DNA of 64,000 bases from JAEXZL01 sp049943125. GTDB lineage: Bacteria > Bacillota > Clostridia > Clostridiales > Clostridiaceae. Under the pieces are notes generated by a model. That model saw nothing but the letters and a program-made list of their open reading frames with translations, did not search any database and was not told where the DNA came from. Where the stretch lies: NCBI RefSeq assembly GCF_049943125.1, contig NZ_CP188040.1:1426001-1490000 (forward strand), read 5' to 3'. Shown here piece by piece: positions 15,830-24,363 of this stretch (within the stretch, counting starts at the first letter, position 1; every line of letters begins with the position of its first letter). The position numbers and the translations under genes were made by a program.

Positions 15830-17498
15830 TAGAAATCGACTCCTTAAGCTTAGCCAAAGCTATTTTTGTCTCTGCAGCAGTTTCACCAAGTAAGGATGCA
15901 ATTTCCTGAACAACACGCATTTGTTTATCCACAACCTTATCAGCAATCTCTACTGTTTGACGGCTGATGCTTTCTTTCTTTGTCCTCTGCACTTCCTCCT
16001 CTGTGACATCTCGGAGGATGGATATGAGAAGGTTATTTTCTTTATCAATAACCACCGTCTGATCAATATATATATTGTACTCTGCAAGATATACCCTCCT
16101 ATAATGAGAATTGCGGCCTGTTCTTTTTACTTCCAGAAATACCTTGGGATCCAATATCCTCACTACTGGTTCTCCCATAACATCTGAAACCCTCGGTATA
16201 TTCATCATTTTAAGAGCCGCACGATTAATCTGCTGCACCTCCAGCTCCTCATTGAGAACAATAATTCCGTTGGGAGTGTTATTTATAATATTATCGGAAA
16301 AGTTTTCAGCCTTCTCCTTTAAGAATGGCAGGCACATAGAAATATCTGCTTTTCCTTGTATAATGGCAGCAGCTTTTTCACGACAGGTATTATAGCCACA
16401 GGACCCACAGTTAAGCTCGTCCTCCTTTTTCGTTTTACCCATCTGCCTCAGCACCTGGTTAATTTCTATATCATCAGGAAGCCTAGTGTTGCATTTAGCA
16501 AAGTCAAATATCTTTTTAAGCTCTAGCTCATCAGGCTGCTCTACTTTAAAGTCATTTCTACCAGCATAATTAGATACAGTTAAATAATCCTGCACTGGTG
16601 ACCGGCGGTACTTTTCCATCACAGGTCCTCCTATGCAGCTTCCGGTGCATGCTGACATCTCTATAAAACATTTATGGATTTTTCCACTTTCTATATCCTG
16701 TAGAGCTGCTATACAGTTCTCCTTACCATCAACGGCAAGGTAAGTATATTCCTCTAAATCCTGTGCCATGGTTTTTAATATCCCCCCAGTAGTAGGGAAA
16801 TAGCGAGCCCTGCTATCCTCCTTTGCTTGAGTCTTATTCTCTAAGACAATCCCTTTCTCTTGAAACCAGCTGGTGAGCTCCTCATAGGTGAGAACCTCAT
16901 CAACGAAGCCCTCATAGGAATAGGCCTCATCCTTTTTTGCCACACAGGGGCCTATAAAAACAACCTTTGCCCCAGGATATCTCTTTTTAATATCTCTTCC
17001 ATGAGCCTGCATGGGAGATAGTACCTTTGCAAGATAAGGAAGCTCTTTTGGAAAATACTTTTGAATTAGAAGGTTTACTGAATGGCAGCAGGAGGAAATG
17101 AGCACCTCAGGACTTTCTTCCTTTAAAATACGCTCATACTCTGATTTTACAAAGGTAGCTCCTATAGCTGTTTCCTCAGCAGAATAGAAGCCAAGCTTTT
17201 TAAGACCTTCTTCTAAGCTTTCAATGCCAACCCCTTGATAGTTTGCTATAAAGGAAGGAGCAACACTGGCAATTACGGGAGCGCCTGATTGTATCATCAC
17301 TCTTACTGCTTCTGTGCTATCAGTAATTTCCTTAGCATTTTGAGGACACACCACGAAGCACTGACCGCAGAGTATGCACTCATCCCTAACTATATGTGCC
17401 TGATTTCCTGAAAACCTTATGGACTTTACAGGGCAATGTCGTATGCACTTATAACAATTTTTACAATTAGACTTTTTAAGTCTTAAAAATTCAGCCAT
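15822..17498 (-). CDS. Group C sensory [FeFe]-hydrogenase with PAS domain (HydS type)
   Basis: The protein has 558 residues. Two [4Fe-4S] motifs (C12/C15/C18/C22 and C41/C44/C47/C51) precede an H-cluster domain with ISSCCHSVN (134-142), GPCVAKKDE (173-181) and SACTGSCIGG (272-281). A further four-Cys Fe-S domain begins CGSCGYNTC (about 370), followed by a PAS domain (about 410-500) and a C-terminal helical coiled coil. This is the layout of group C hydrogenases, thought to be H2 or redox sensors and not bulk catalysts. The His in loop 1 replaces the Pro of catalytic enzymes. It sits between two ferredoxin genes and a PP2C phosphatase. Confidence 0.9.
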   Translation of the reverse strand: MAEFLRLKKSNCKNCYKCIRHCPVKSIRFSGNQAHIVRDECILCGQCFVVCPQNAKEITDSTEAVRVMIQSGAPVIASVAPSFIANYQGVGIESLEEGLKKLGFYSAEETAIGATFVKSEYERILKEESPEVLISSCCHSVNLLIQKYFPKELPYLAKVLSPMQAHGRDIKKRYPGAKVVFIGPCVAKKDEAYSYEGFVDEVLTYEELTSWFQEKGIVLENKTQAKEDSRARYFPTTGGILKTMAQDLEEYTYLAVDGKENCIAALQDIESGKIHKCFIEMSACTGSCIGGPVMEKYRRSPVQDYLTVSNYAGRNDFKVEQPDELELKKIFDFAKCNTRLPDDIEINQVLRQMGKTKKEDELNCGSCGYNTCREKAAAIIQGKADISMCLPFLKEKAENFSDNIINNTPNGIIVLNEELEVQQINRAALKMMNIPRVSDVMGEPVVRILDPKVFLEVKRTGRNSHYRRVYLAEYNIYIDQTVVIDKENNLLISILRDVTEEEVQRTKKESISRQTVEIADKVVDKQMRVVQEIASLLGETAAETKIALAKLKESISNE

Positions 17499-17503
17499 TA
17501 AGT

Positions 17504-17764
17504 CTAGCTCCTTTCTGCCCGTATTCTTGTTAAAACCTGTTCATTAAAAAAATCCTTGAATCCATCCTTGGTGACACCTGTAAATATCTCATCGTCCACC
17601 TGCAGGGTAACCCCTTCTCTGTTGCACTTTCCAATACAAAAGCTCCCTACAAGAGTTATCTCTTCTGATAAGCTGTAGCTTTCAACTGCATCCTGAAACA
17701 TCTTTACAAGCTCCTGTGATCCCTTAAGATAACAAGAGCTCCCAATACATATCTGTATTATCAT
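17504..17764 (-). CDS. Thioredoxin-like [2Fe-2S] ferredoxin, copy 2
   Basis: This protein of 86 residues is one of two similar NuoE-type thioredoxin-fold [2Fe-2S] proteins. Its four Cys ligands fall in CIGSSCYLKGS and SFCIGKCNREG. I chose the ATG at 17764, with AGGGTG upstream; a GTG at 17776 overlapping the previous stop is also possible. Free-standing proteins of this kind can act as electron carriers or as the small redox partner of flavoenzymes and hydrogenases. The tandem pair directly upstream of the sensory hydrogenase suggests they pass electrons to or from it. Confidence 0.85.
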   Translation of the reverse strand: MIIQICIGSSCYLKGSQELVKMFQDAVESYSLSEEITLVGSFCIGKCNREGVTLQVDDEIFTGVTKDGFKDFFNEQVLTRIRAERS

Positions 17765-17772
17765 GATTTTAT

Positions 17773-18012
17773 TCACACCCTACTAATAACTTCTTTTTGA
17801 AAAAAATCTTTTACATTTTTCGATGTTAAAGAAAACTTCTCCCCATCAAGGCTCACAGAAACTCCTTCCTGACAGCGTCCCATACAGAACACACCTGACA
17901 AATGAACTTCTTCCTCGAGATTATTTTCAGAGATCAGTTGCTGCAGCTCTTCAACCACCTGTCTAGAACCCTTAAGGTGGCAGGATGAGCCAATGCATAC
18001 CGTTATTTTCAT
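17773..18012 (-). CDS. Thioredoxin-like [2Fe-2S] ferredoxin, copy 1
   Basis: This 79-residue protein is the first gene of the hydrogenase operon. Cys ligands are in CIGSSCHLKGS and VFCMGRCQEG, as in the C-terminal half of NuoE/HndA. It is clearly related to the next gene and is probably a duplicate: both have GSSC, xLKGS and FFxxxV in the same places. Its stop codon overlaps or abuts the next start. A Rex-type operator lies 61-78 bases upstream of its start. Confidence 0.87.
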   Translation of the reverse strand: MKITVCIGSSCHLKGSRQVVEELQQLISENNLEEEVHLSGVFCMGRCQEGVSVSLDGEKFSLTSKNVKDFFQKEVISRV

Positions 18013-18072
18013 AATTATGCTTCTCCTTTACTTTTCTTCTACCTTATATATTATTTTAAAATTTTCATAACC

Positions 18073-18090
18073 TTGTTATTATTTTAACAA
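18073..18090. promoter_or_regulatory. Rex-type redox operator of the hydrogenase operon
   Basis: TTGTTATTATTTTAACAA matches the clostridial Rex consensus TTGTTAANNNNTTAACAA at all positions but one. It lies just upstream of the first gene of the operon, where Rex would repress at low NADH/NAD ratio. Rex control of hydrogen and fermentation genes is established in Clostridium. Confidence 0.65.
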
Positions 18091-18119
18091 ATCTTTCGAC
18101 AATTTTGGCATAAAAAAAA

Positions 18120-18149
18120 GTTATATCGATATAAGTATATCGGTATAAC
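18120..18149. promoter_or_regulatory. 14-bp inverted repeat upstream of the hydrogenase operon
   Basis: GTTATATCGATATA (18120-18133) and TATATCGGTATAAC (18136-18149) are complementary except for one position. The two-base gap is too small for a hairpin loop, so a protein-binding dyad is more likely. It lies between the hydrogenase operon and the LysR gene. Confidence 0.45.
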
Positions 18150-18206
18150 AGCATAAAATAAGGTTGTCTCTATTCTAACTTCTTAGGGTTACCTATATAT
18201 ATTTCC

Positions 18207-19109
18207 TTATAAATATCTTCGTTTTGCATCCAATAAAGCATTGATAAACTTATTATCTAAATCAGATAGCTTATATCTTTTTCTATATATCAATACATCC
18301 CTGTAAAGCTTAGTATTTTCCCTGCAGCTTAATTGAATCAAATTATATTTCTTTAAAAGGTCCTTAGGAATGGGTGATACCCACATAAAGGCATTATGAA
18401 GACTTTCTAAAAGAGTAAACTGACTTGCCCTTTCATAAACATAAATCTTTTTATCCACTATATTAGATAGCTCCGATTTCCTTACACTTATATGGTCTTC
18501 ATTTCCTATTTCTATGTAATCTGACAGATCTTCTAAGCAAACCTCCTCCTTATTAGCTAGAGGGCTTCTCTTTGACATGAGCAAAACATTGAAAAACTCC
18601 GAAACAGTTTCACTATTAAGCTTCTTTTCATAAAAAATATTCTTAAAATATTTGCTTAAGCTTTCCTCATACCGTATAATTCCCAAATTATAATCCTCAT
18701 TAATAACACATTTAATTGCATCCATTGAATCAGTTTCCTTATAATAAATTTCCGCAGGAGAATCTTTTTCTATGCACTTACCGAACTCCGTCATAGCACA
18801 TGATATGTAGCTTGCTCTAGGAACACAGGCAGAAAACCGCTGCTTATGCTGCTTCTTATCCTTATACATAGTCTCTAGCTCATCAAGTTTAGTGACTATA
18901 TTCTTTGCATAAAGAACAAATTCTTCACCTTCAGCGGTAAGGGTCATTCCCCTGGAGTTTCTTTTAAAAATTGTAATGCCAAGATTCTCCTCCAGCTCTT
19001 TGATGGCACGGCTTAGATTCGGCTGAGTTGTATATAGATTTTCTGCCGCCTGGCTTATTGACTTAGTTTTTGCTACCTCAACGGCATATTTCACATGCAG
19101 TATATTCAT
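18207..19109 (-). CDS. LysR family transcriptional regulator
   Basis: This 300-residue protein has the LysR helix-turn-helix at its N-terminus (SISQAAENLYTTQPNLSRAI, then LEENLGITIFKRNSRGMTLT) and a C-terminal periplasmic-binding-like effector domain of about 210 residues. The ATG at 19109 follows AAAAGGGGA; an upstream in-frame ATG at 19148 has no such site. It is transcribed in the same direction as the hydrogenase operon but lies upstream of it, separated by the dyad at 18120-18149. Regulation of that operon is possible but unproven. The effector is unknown. Confidence 0.88.
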   Translation of the reverse strand: MNILHVKYAVEVAKTKSISQAAENLYTTQPNLSRAIKELEENLGITIFKRNSRGMTLTAEGEEFVLYAKNIVTKLDELETMYKDKKQHKQRFSACVPRASYISCAMTEFGKCIEKDSPAEIYYKETDSMDAIKCVINEDYNLGIIRYEESLSKYFKNIFYEKKLNSETVSEFFNVLLMSKRSPLANKEEVCLEDLSDYIEIGNEDHISVRKSELSNIVDKKIYVYERASQFTLLESLHNAFMWVSPIPKDLLKKYNLIQLSCRENTKLYRDVLIYRKRYKLSDLDNKFINALLDAKRRYL

Positions 19110-19697
19110 ATAAAATCCCCTTTTCAAAACCACAGCTTCCATAGACAAATAGTCTACATATATTATATACCTGAATTAGGCCATAAACGATTTATTATTT
19201 AAAATTGTTCTATTTTTCTGCATTTATTTTCATCTAACTAAGCTTTTCTTTACACTATTTAACATATTATATATATTTTTTATTATAATTTTAAACTTTA
19301 TTATATTACATTTCAAACAATCCTTTTCAAGGGCTTATGTAAAATATGTACTATTTCTAGTTTGTGAAAAAAGAATAAATATTTTATTTCTAATATTTGT
19401 AATTTATTTAATAATGTCTTATAATTAGATTATTATCCAAATTAAAATTAACATTTTTATATAATAATTGTTACTCAATTATTTCTCAGTTTTCATCAAA
19501 TGATTTGTTATTTATTTATCTAAGCTTTACTGTGTTTTCTATAGTTATTTCTTATTGTATATTATCCATCTACAGCCTGTTTCCGTTTATAATATGCCTG
19601 TTTAAATTTTTACCATCTCATATTTTTTACCTATTACATAAAATGCATTCTCCATTATACATCAGGGTATCCCTGCAGCTATGGGAAAGGAGTTATT
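19110..19697. other. Long AT-rich intergenic region, no gene seen
   Basis: This stretch separates the divergent LysR and P-loop ATPase genes. A possible -10 box TATAAT lies at 19420-19425. One open frame begins at 19505 and runs into the ATPase start, but it has no ribosome site and looks like chance. GGAAAGGAG at 19684-19692 is the ribosome site of the next gene. Confidence 0.5.
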
Positions 19698-21236
19698 ATG
19701 GCCATAAGGTTAAAGGATATTTATATCGGCAACACCAACGGTGATGACGAAGCTAACCACAGTAACTTTAAAGAGTTATTTTATAAGGATAATGAAAAAT
19801 ATTATGAGATATTAAATGATAACCTGAAATTCATAGTTTCCGGTCAAAAAGGCAGCGGTAAGACCATTCTAGGAAGATATATTCATGCTGAAATAAACTC
19901 ACAGGAAAACAGCATATGCAATATTATAAATAAAAACCTTTTTACCTTTCAAAAGCTCATTGAAATAGGTCCTGACCATTTAGATATGGATGAGTATACT
20001 TCCTTTTATAAATGGGTGCTTTATAGAGAAATAAGTAAATGCATCCTCTGCAAAGATATAAATCCCTTTGAGAAAAAGGACAAGACCTTATTAAAAAGAA
20101 TAGCTGATACCATGAGATATAAATCGAGTCTCCGTAACCTTAAAGCTTTTTTTAATGTTAGATATCAAAAAGGAAATTATAAATATGATTCTTATACTAC
20201 GGAGGATCAGCTTTACGGCAGCGGAAATATAGAAGGGGTATTTCATAATTATAAAGCAAGCCTTAATGCCTTAAAGAAGAAGGTAAAAAAATATGATTCT
20301 AAGAAGTATTATGAATGCCTCCTGGAGGTTCAGAATTGGATATTTACCTGTCTTTCCTTTGTAAATGTCATAATTATTTTAGACGATTTAGACGAGCTAG
20401 AGCTTAAGCTAGATGATTCAAATGACAGTGTTAGGTTTCTCTTAAGACTCATTGAGGCGGTAAATGAAATCAACATCTTATTTAGCGAGCATAACATAAA
20501 GGGATCAAAATGTATAATCCTAATGAGAACTGATATACTTCAAGAGATAAATAAACACTCCTCAAACCTGAGCAAAATCAGAGAGGATAAGGAGGTAAAC
20601 CTCTACTGGATAGATAAGAACTATAATTCTCCCCATGAGCATGTATTAATGGAAATGATACTGAACAAAATCAAGGTATCCTGCAGCAGTCTGTCAGGGT
20701 TAAGCAATGAAGAGCTTTATAATACACTGTTTCCCGAAAAGATAGATAATAAGGATATGGTGAGGTATATAATAGATTACAGCTTTGGTAGACCTAGAGA
20801 CTTTATCCGCTACCTTCAAATTGTCATGCGGGAATTCCCTAATGAAACGAAGATAACCAGCAGGATGCTTGCTCATTGTAAAAAGGATTATTCAGATAAA
20901 TTCTGCAGCGAGCTTTATAATGAGCTATACATTCATCTGGACAATGAATATGTTGATCAGCTCCTGGGCTTACTAAAGGATTTAAGAAAAAAGTCCTTTA
21001 ACTACTCTAACATAGAAAAATTCTATATAGAGCGCCGGGAGGACTATCCCAAAATTACAAGCATAAAGTCAGCCATAGAAAGCTTATATAAATACAGTAT
21101 AATAGGCAACACCTGGAAGAAGGGAGATCAACTCCGATTCTCCTGGGCCTATAGAAGAGATGGAGACAAAAATATAGACTTTAGCAAAAGATTCACCGTT
21201 CATTTTGCCTTAAGAAGATATTTGTTTTTAGAATAA
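19698..21236 (+). CDS. P-loop ATPase, Sll1717-like family
   Basis: This 512-residue protein has a Walker A motif GQKGSGKT (49-56), a Walker B IIILDDLDEL (226-234), a sensor-like CIILMRTDI and the motif FGRPRDFIRYL (363-373), which marks the helical end of this STAND/KAP-related ATPase group. A C-terminal winged-helix-like part follows (about 420-510). AAAGGAG upstream of the ATG supports the start. It stands alone with its own promoter region and terminator. Orphan ATPases of this kind occur in variable regions and some relatives act in phage defence, but nothing here shows that directly. Confidence 0.75.
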   Translation: MAIRLKDIYIGNTNGDDEANHSNFKELFYKDNEKYYEILNDNLKFIVSGQKGSGKTILGRYIHAEINSQENSICNIINKNLFTFQKLIEIGPDHLDMDEYTSFYKWVLYREISKCILCKDINPFEKKDKTLLKRIADTMRYKSSLRNLKAFFNVRYQKGNYKYDSYTTEDQLYGSGNIEGVFHNYKASLNALKKKVKKYDSKKYYECLLEVQNWIFTCLSFVNVIIILDDLDELELKLDDSNDSVRFLLRLIEAVNEINILFSEHNIKGSKCIILMRTDILQEINKHSSNLSKIREDKEVNLYWIDKNYNSPHEHVLMEMILNKIKVSCSSLSGLSNEELYNTLFPEKIDNKDMVRYIIDYSFGRPRDFIRYLQIVMREFPNETKITSRMLAHCKKDYSDKFCSELYNELYIHLDNEYVDQLLGLLKDLRKKSFNYSNIEKFYIERREDYPKITSIKSAIESLYKYSIIGNTWKKGDQLRFSWAYRRDGDKNIDFSKRFTVHFALRRYLFLE

Positions 21237-21250
21237 ATACAGAAATGTAA

Positions 21251-21279
21251 AAAAGCACAAATTCTCAATTTGTGCTTTT
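21251..21279 (+). terminator. Hairpin terminator after P-loop ATPase gene
   Basis: AAAAGCACAAATT (21251-21263), loop CTC, then AATTTGTGCTTTT to 21279: a perfect 13-bp stem 14 bases after the stop codon. Confidence 0.9.
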
Positions 21280-21280
21280 A

Positions 21281-21620
21281 TCTTCGGGCATCTACATCCC
21301 TACTACAGTAATGGGCATCTACATCCCATAATACCTTCTAAACAAGCATTTCTAGGCCTATTTAGTATCTATATAGATTTTTAAATTTCCAATTCATCTG
21401 CGATTATTGCACACTTAATTATTGTAAATCAAATGTAATTAAATGTAAATATATTAAAGGCAATAGATTTATTAATTTTATTATATAACACTTTATTGTT
21501 AAGTAATATTAACTTTCTAATAATTATTATGCCCTAACTGCCGCCTTACTAAACATATATTACATATTATATTATGCAGGGTTAGGGCATTTTTGTTACT
21601 GATAAAAATATTTTTTTATT
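21281..21620. other. AT-rich intergenic region with a short repeat and a hairpin
   Basis: GGGCATCTACATCCC occurs twice (21286-21300 and 21313-21327) with 12 bases between. Farther on, TGCCCTAAC (21530-21538) and GTTAGGGCA (21581-21589) form a long-looped hairpin followed by five Ts. I see no coding sequence. Confidence 0.5.
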
Positions 21621-21785
21621 TTAATAAGAAGGTTCCTTCTTATGTCCATGATTTTTACCATTGGCATGGGCACCAATCTTTTCACCTTCTATAATTCCAA
21701 TATCTGCTCCATCCTTAGGGAACATCTTACGGAGCTCTGGGTTGCTTTTTTCTCTATCCTTCATTCTATGTTTATTATTGTCCAT
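21621..21785 (-). CDS. 54-residue small basic/charged protein
   Basis: On the minus strand GGAGGT precedes an ATG at 21785, and the frame runs 54 codons to TAA at 21621. The protein is hydrophilic with no membrane segment (MDNNKHRMKDREKSN..., then MFPKDGADIGIIEGEKIGAH and a Gly/His/Lys-rich end). I do not recognise the family. The strong ribosome site and lack of alternative features make it likely real. It stands alone upstream of the ADP-ribosylglycohydrolase region. Confidence 0.65.
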   Translation of the reverse strand: MDNNKHRMKDREKSNPELRKMFPKDGADIGIIEGEKIGAHANGKNHGHKKEPSY

Positions 21786-21887
21786 GGTTTACCTCCGAAG
21801 AAATAAGTCTTATTTATAGTATGCTTAATTCTCAGGTGCTTATCCAGAAAGCTGAACTTTTTATCTATATATCAATTATAAACTTTA

Positions 21888-22847
21888 TCATTCCCAACTA
21901 GCATAAGCCTTTTCACACAAGCTGATAATATAATCTTTCCTAGCAAGCACTGAAAGCCATTCCTCTGGAATAGAGTCATAACCATAGAGAATTCCTGCAA
22001 GTCCTCCTGCAATGGCTGCAACGGTATCGGTATCTTCTCCCAAATTCACAGCCTTCAAAACACAGTCCTTATAGCTATCTGTTGTTAATAGGCACCAGAT
22101 AGACGCTTCTAAGGTGTCCACTACATATCCAGAGCTCTTGATTTCATCACGGGAAAGCTCCTGAAAGTTCTTTTGAAAAAGCCTGGTGTATTTACTTAGT
22201 TCCTCTTGGTTTTTGTAATAGTCCATGGCCTTTTCTAGCCCGGAATATACAGATTCTTTTCTCGGATTATCCAGCAGCGCATCCATAATGTATGCATAAA
22301 TACCACAAGCAATTTTAGATCTAGGGTGTCCGTGAGTCAAGGATGACGCATTATGGATTATATTCATCTTTCCTGAAAGAGGTACCATACTGTAGGAGGA
22401 ATATTTGGTGTATAGAATGAATGGAATAATCCTCATCAGTGAACCATTTCCATTAGACCTCTCTCCTGTCTCTCCACATTCTAAAGGTGGCTTATTTCCA
22501 GTTCTGTAGCGATCAAGGGCAATTTCTGTAGTTATACCGTTATCAAAGGTTTCACCACTGGGTGTGTATTCATCGTTGTAAAGCCACTGACAGAACTTCA
22601 CCATTATATCATCATAATGGAGACCTTCGCTGAGACTATCTAGAGCAGCAAGAGTCATACTTGTATCATCAGACCAGGTTCCTGCTGGATATGGATATGT
22701 CCCAAAGCCCTCCATCTCCGTAACTGGCGATCTATCAAGCTCTTCCCTATTATAAAACTCCACGGGTACACCAAGGGCATCCCCAACGGCATGACCGAGT
22801 ATCGCACCTTTAAACTTATATAGTATACTTTCGTCCATATAGAGCAT
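21888..22847 (-). CDS. ADP-ribosylglycohydrolase (DraG-like) family protein
   Basis: This 319-residue protein has the DraG/ARH fold: FKGAILGHAVGDALGVPVEF at the N-terminus, GTWSDDTSM for the first metal ligands, SNGNGSLMRIIP, and VNLGEDTDTVAAIAGGLAG near the C-terminus for the second metal. These enzymes remove ADP-ribose from proteins, nucleic acids or metabolites. I prefer the ATG at 22847 to a TTG at 22862. No ADP-ribosyltransferase or dinitrogenase genes are nearby, so the substrate is open. The motifs are complete, so it should be active. Confidence 0.9.
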   Translation of the reverse strand: MLYMDESILYKFKGAILGHAVGDALGVPVEFYNREELDRSPVTEMEGFGTYPYPAGTWSDDTSMTLAALDSLSEGLHYDDIMVKFCQWLYNDEYTPSGETFDNGITTEIALDRYRTGNKPPLECGETGERSNGNGSLMRIIPFILYTKYSSYSMVPLSGKMNIIHNASSLTHGHPRSKIACGIYAYIMDALLDNPRKESVYSGLEKAMDYYKNQEELSKYTRLFQKNFQELSRDEIKSSGYVVDTLEASIWCLLTTDSYKDCVLKAVNLGEDTDTVAAIAGGLAGILYGYDSIPEEWLSVLARKDYIISLCEKAYASWE

Positions 22848-22917
22848 CACTCTCTTCCACAATAATATAAAAATTGTGCATATCCCGTTTTATAAACGTT
22901 ATATACACATTTTTGTC

Positions 22918-23346
22918 CTAACCCAAACTGCTATTCTTTCTCATCTTAAAGCACTTTCTTGGAAGATCCGACATAACATAGGAGACATATCCCTTTCTCT
23001 CTAAAAGCTCTGCCATAAAGGGTGCTTTAACAGATAAAAATCTTATTTCAATTATGCCATTATCCTCTTCTTCTATATTATTTAAAAAGGTTGTTGTGAA
23101 ACCTCTATTTTGAAGCCCCGAAGGTAATTCCAAATACTCTATTGTAAGTATACCGTTTTTAAAACGAAACCTGCTGTGTGCCTCTTCTTCGTGATAGTGG
23201 GTATGCATAAGTATTATATTTTCTTCTATTAAATGCGTTGCTTCTGCCCTATAGCTTTTGCAAAGCGTATTCCAGACATCAATAATATAGTCAATTACTC
23301 CTTCATCGCTATTTATATAATCTTTTGCATCTTTTAAATTATTCAA
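22918..23346 (-). CDS. Hypothetical protein, possibly acetyltransferase-like
   Basis: This 142-residue soluble protein starts with two helices and continues with strands (ILMHTHYHEEEAHSRF, GILTIEYLELPSGLQNRGF). LQNRGFTTTFL faintly recalls the Q-x-x-G-x-G/A loop of GNAT enzymes, and GIIEIRFLSV and MAELLERKGYV would fit strand 5 and the last helix of that fold. The match is too weak for a firm call. It is transcribed in the same direction as the ADP-ribosylglycohydrolase gene 70 bases downstream and may be in one operon with it. Confidence 0.55.
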   Translation of the reverse strand: MNNLKDAKDYINSDEGVIDYIIDVWNTLCKSYRAEATHLIEENIILMHTHYHEEEAHSRFRFKNGILTIEYLELPSGLQNRGFTTTFLNNIEEEDNGIIEIRFLSVKAPFMAELLERKGYVSYVMSDLPRKCFKMRKNSSLG

Positions 23347-23529
23347 CTACGACACTCCTTCTATGACTCTCTTTTGCTTTTAAGCAATGACTTCATATAA
23401 TTACAATGTAATTTGTTGATACTCTTTAAATTCTCCCATAGTACTTATTATATACTAAATTTATCTTTCATTAAATATCCTCTTATATCTTACATTATAT
23501 GGAAATAAAATTCTATATAAAACATAAAA

Positions 23530-23558
23530 AATGACCCAACCGCTATGGTTGAGTCATT
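23530..23558 (-). terminator. Terminator of tRNA-Arg(CCT)
   Basis: AATGACCCAACC (23530-23541) pairs with GGTTGAGTCATT (23547-23558) with one mismatch, and is followed on the minus strand by Us. Confidence 0.8.
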
Positions 23559-23571
23559 CTTCTTGCATATC

Positions 23572-23646
23572 TGGTACCCCCAACAGGAATCGAACCTGTA
23601 ACTATCCCTTAGGAGGGGACTATTATATCCATTTAACTATGGAGGC
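23572..23646 (-). tRNA. tRNA-Arg(CCT), CCA encoded
   Basis: On the minus strand the acceptor GCCTCCA (5' end at 23646) pairs with TGGGGGT using two wobble pairs. The anticodon loop is CTCCTAA, giving CCT for AGG codons. The T-loop GTTCGATTC is present, and CCA is encoded at 23574-23572. Confidence 0.95.
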
Positions 23647-23793
23647 ACATCTTAAATGCACTATTAATTGTAAAACATCGGAGAAGGAATGTCAATAATG
23701 GTTTGTAGACATTTCCAAGATATTTATATAGAAAGAAAGTAAAGCTATATTATCAAGAGTAGTTTTTAAAGCTATTAAGGCATTCCCTATGCC

Positions 23794-24312
23794 TTATATT
23801 GAGAGGTCTTCCTTAGTTAACTGCCACCAATAGTATTCTTCCGTTTCATCAAACATCTTCATGTTACATTTTTTTAGCACACTTTGTGATTTAGTATTAC
23901 TTTTTAGAGTTTCTGCTACTATTTTAGTTACAGTAGGTTGTTTTAATGCCCAATTACACATAGCTTTGATAGCCTCTGTAGTATATCCAAAGCCTTGAAA
24001 ATTCTTATTAATTCCATATCCTATTTCTACTTGTGCGTTATCATCAGGAGCATTTTTAAAAGCAGCACTGCCAATGAATTTCTCCTGATTTTTTAACTTA
24101 AAAAGCCAGAAGGTATGCCAAAAAAACTCTTTACTGTTGTTTTCCACTACTTTAATCTGCTTTTTAAATAACCTTAATATGAAGCCTTCAATCTCTTCAC
24201 CACAATACTGACAGTTTAACTCCTGTTCAAACTGAATAACATCCTCAGTTAGAAGCTTTAACTGCTGTCCAGTAAGCGGTATTATTTCCAACCTCTCCGT
24301 CTCTAACTTCAT
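23794..24312 (-). CDS. GNAT family N-acetyltransferase (RimJ/RimL type)
   Basis: This 172-residue protein has the full GNAT layout: ETERLEIIPLT at strand 1, FIGSAAFKNAP, VEIGYGINKNFQGFGYTTEAI with the acetyl-CoA-binding Q-x-x-G-x-G loop, and SNTKSQSVLKKCNMK near the end. RimJ/RimL relatives acetylate protein N-termini or small amines. Internal Trp-rich stretches (FFWHTFWLFK and YYWWQL) are unusual. It is a single gene between tRNA-Arg and the TM2 gene. Confidence 0.88.
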   Translation of the reverse strand: MKLETERLEIIPLTGQQLKLLTEDVIQFEQELNCQYCGEEIEGFILRLFKKQIKVVENNSKEFFWHTFWLFKLKNQEKFIGSAAFKNAPDDNAQVEIGYGINKNFQGFGYTTEAIKAMCNWALKQPTVTKIVAETLKSNTKSQSVLKKCNMKMFDETEEYYWWQLTKEDLSI

Positions 24313-24363
24313 TTTATTCTCTCCCCACTTTTATTAATTAATAGCAATGTTTTTTAATACTTA

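Noticed and set aside
19505..19744. 79-codon plus-strand frame before the P-loop ATPase gene.
   Set aside because: It overlaps the well-supported ATPase start, lacks a ribosome site, and has the hydrophobic bias expected of T-rich DNA.
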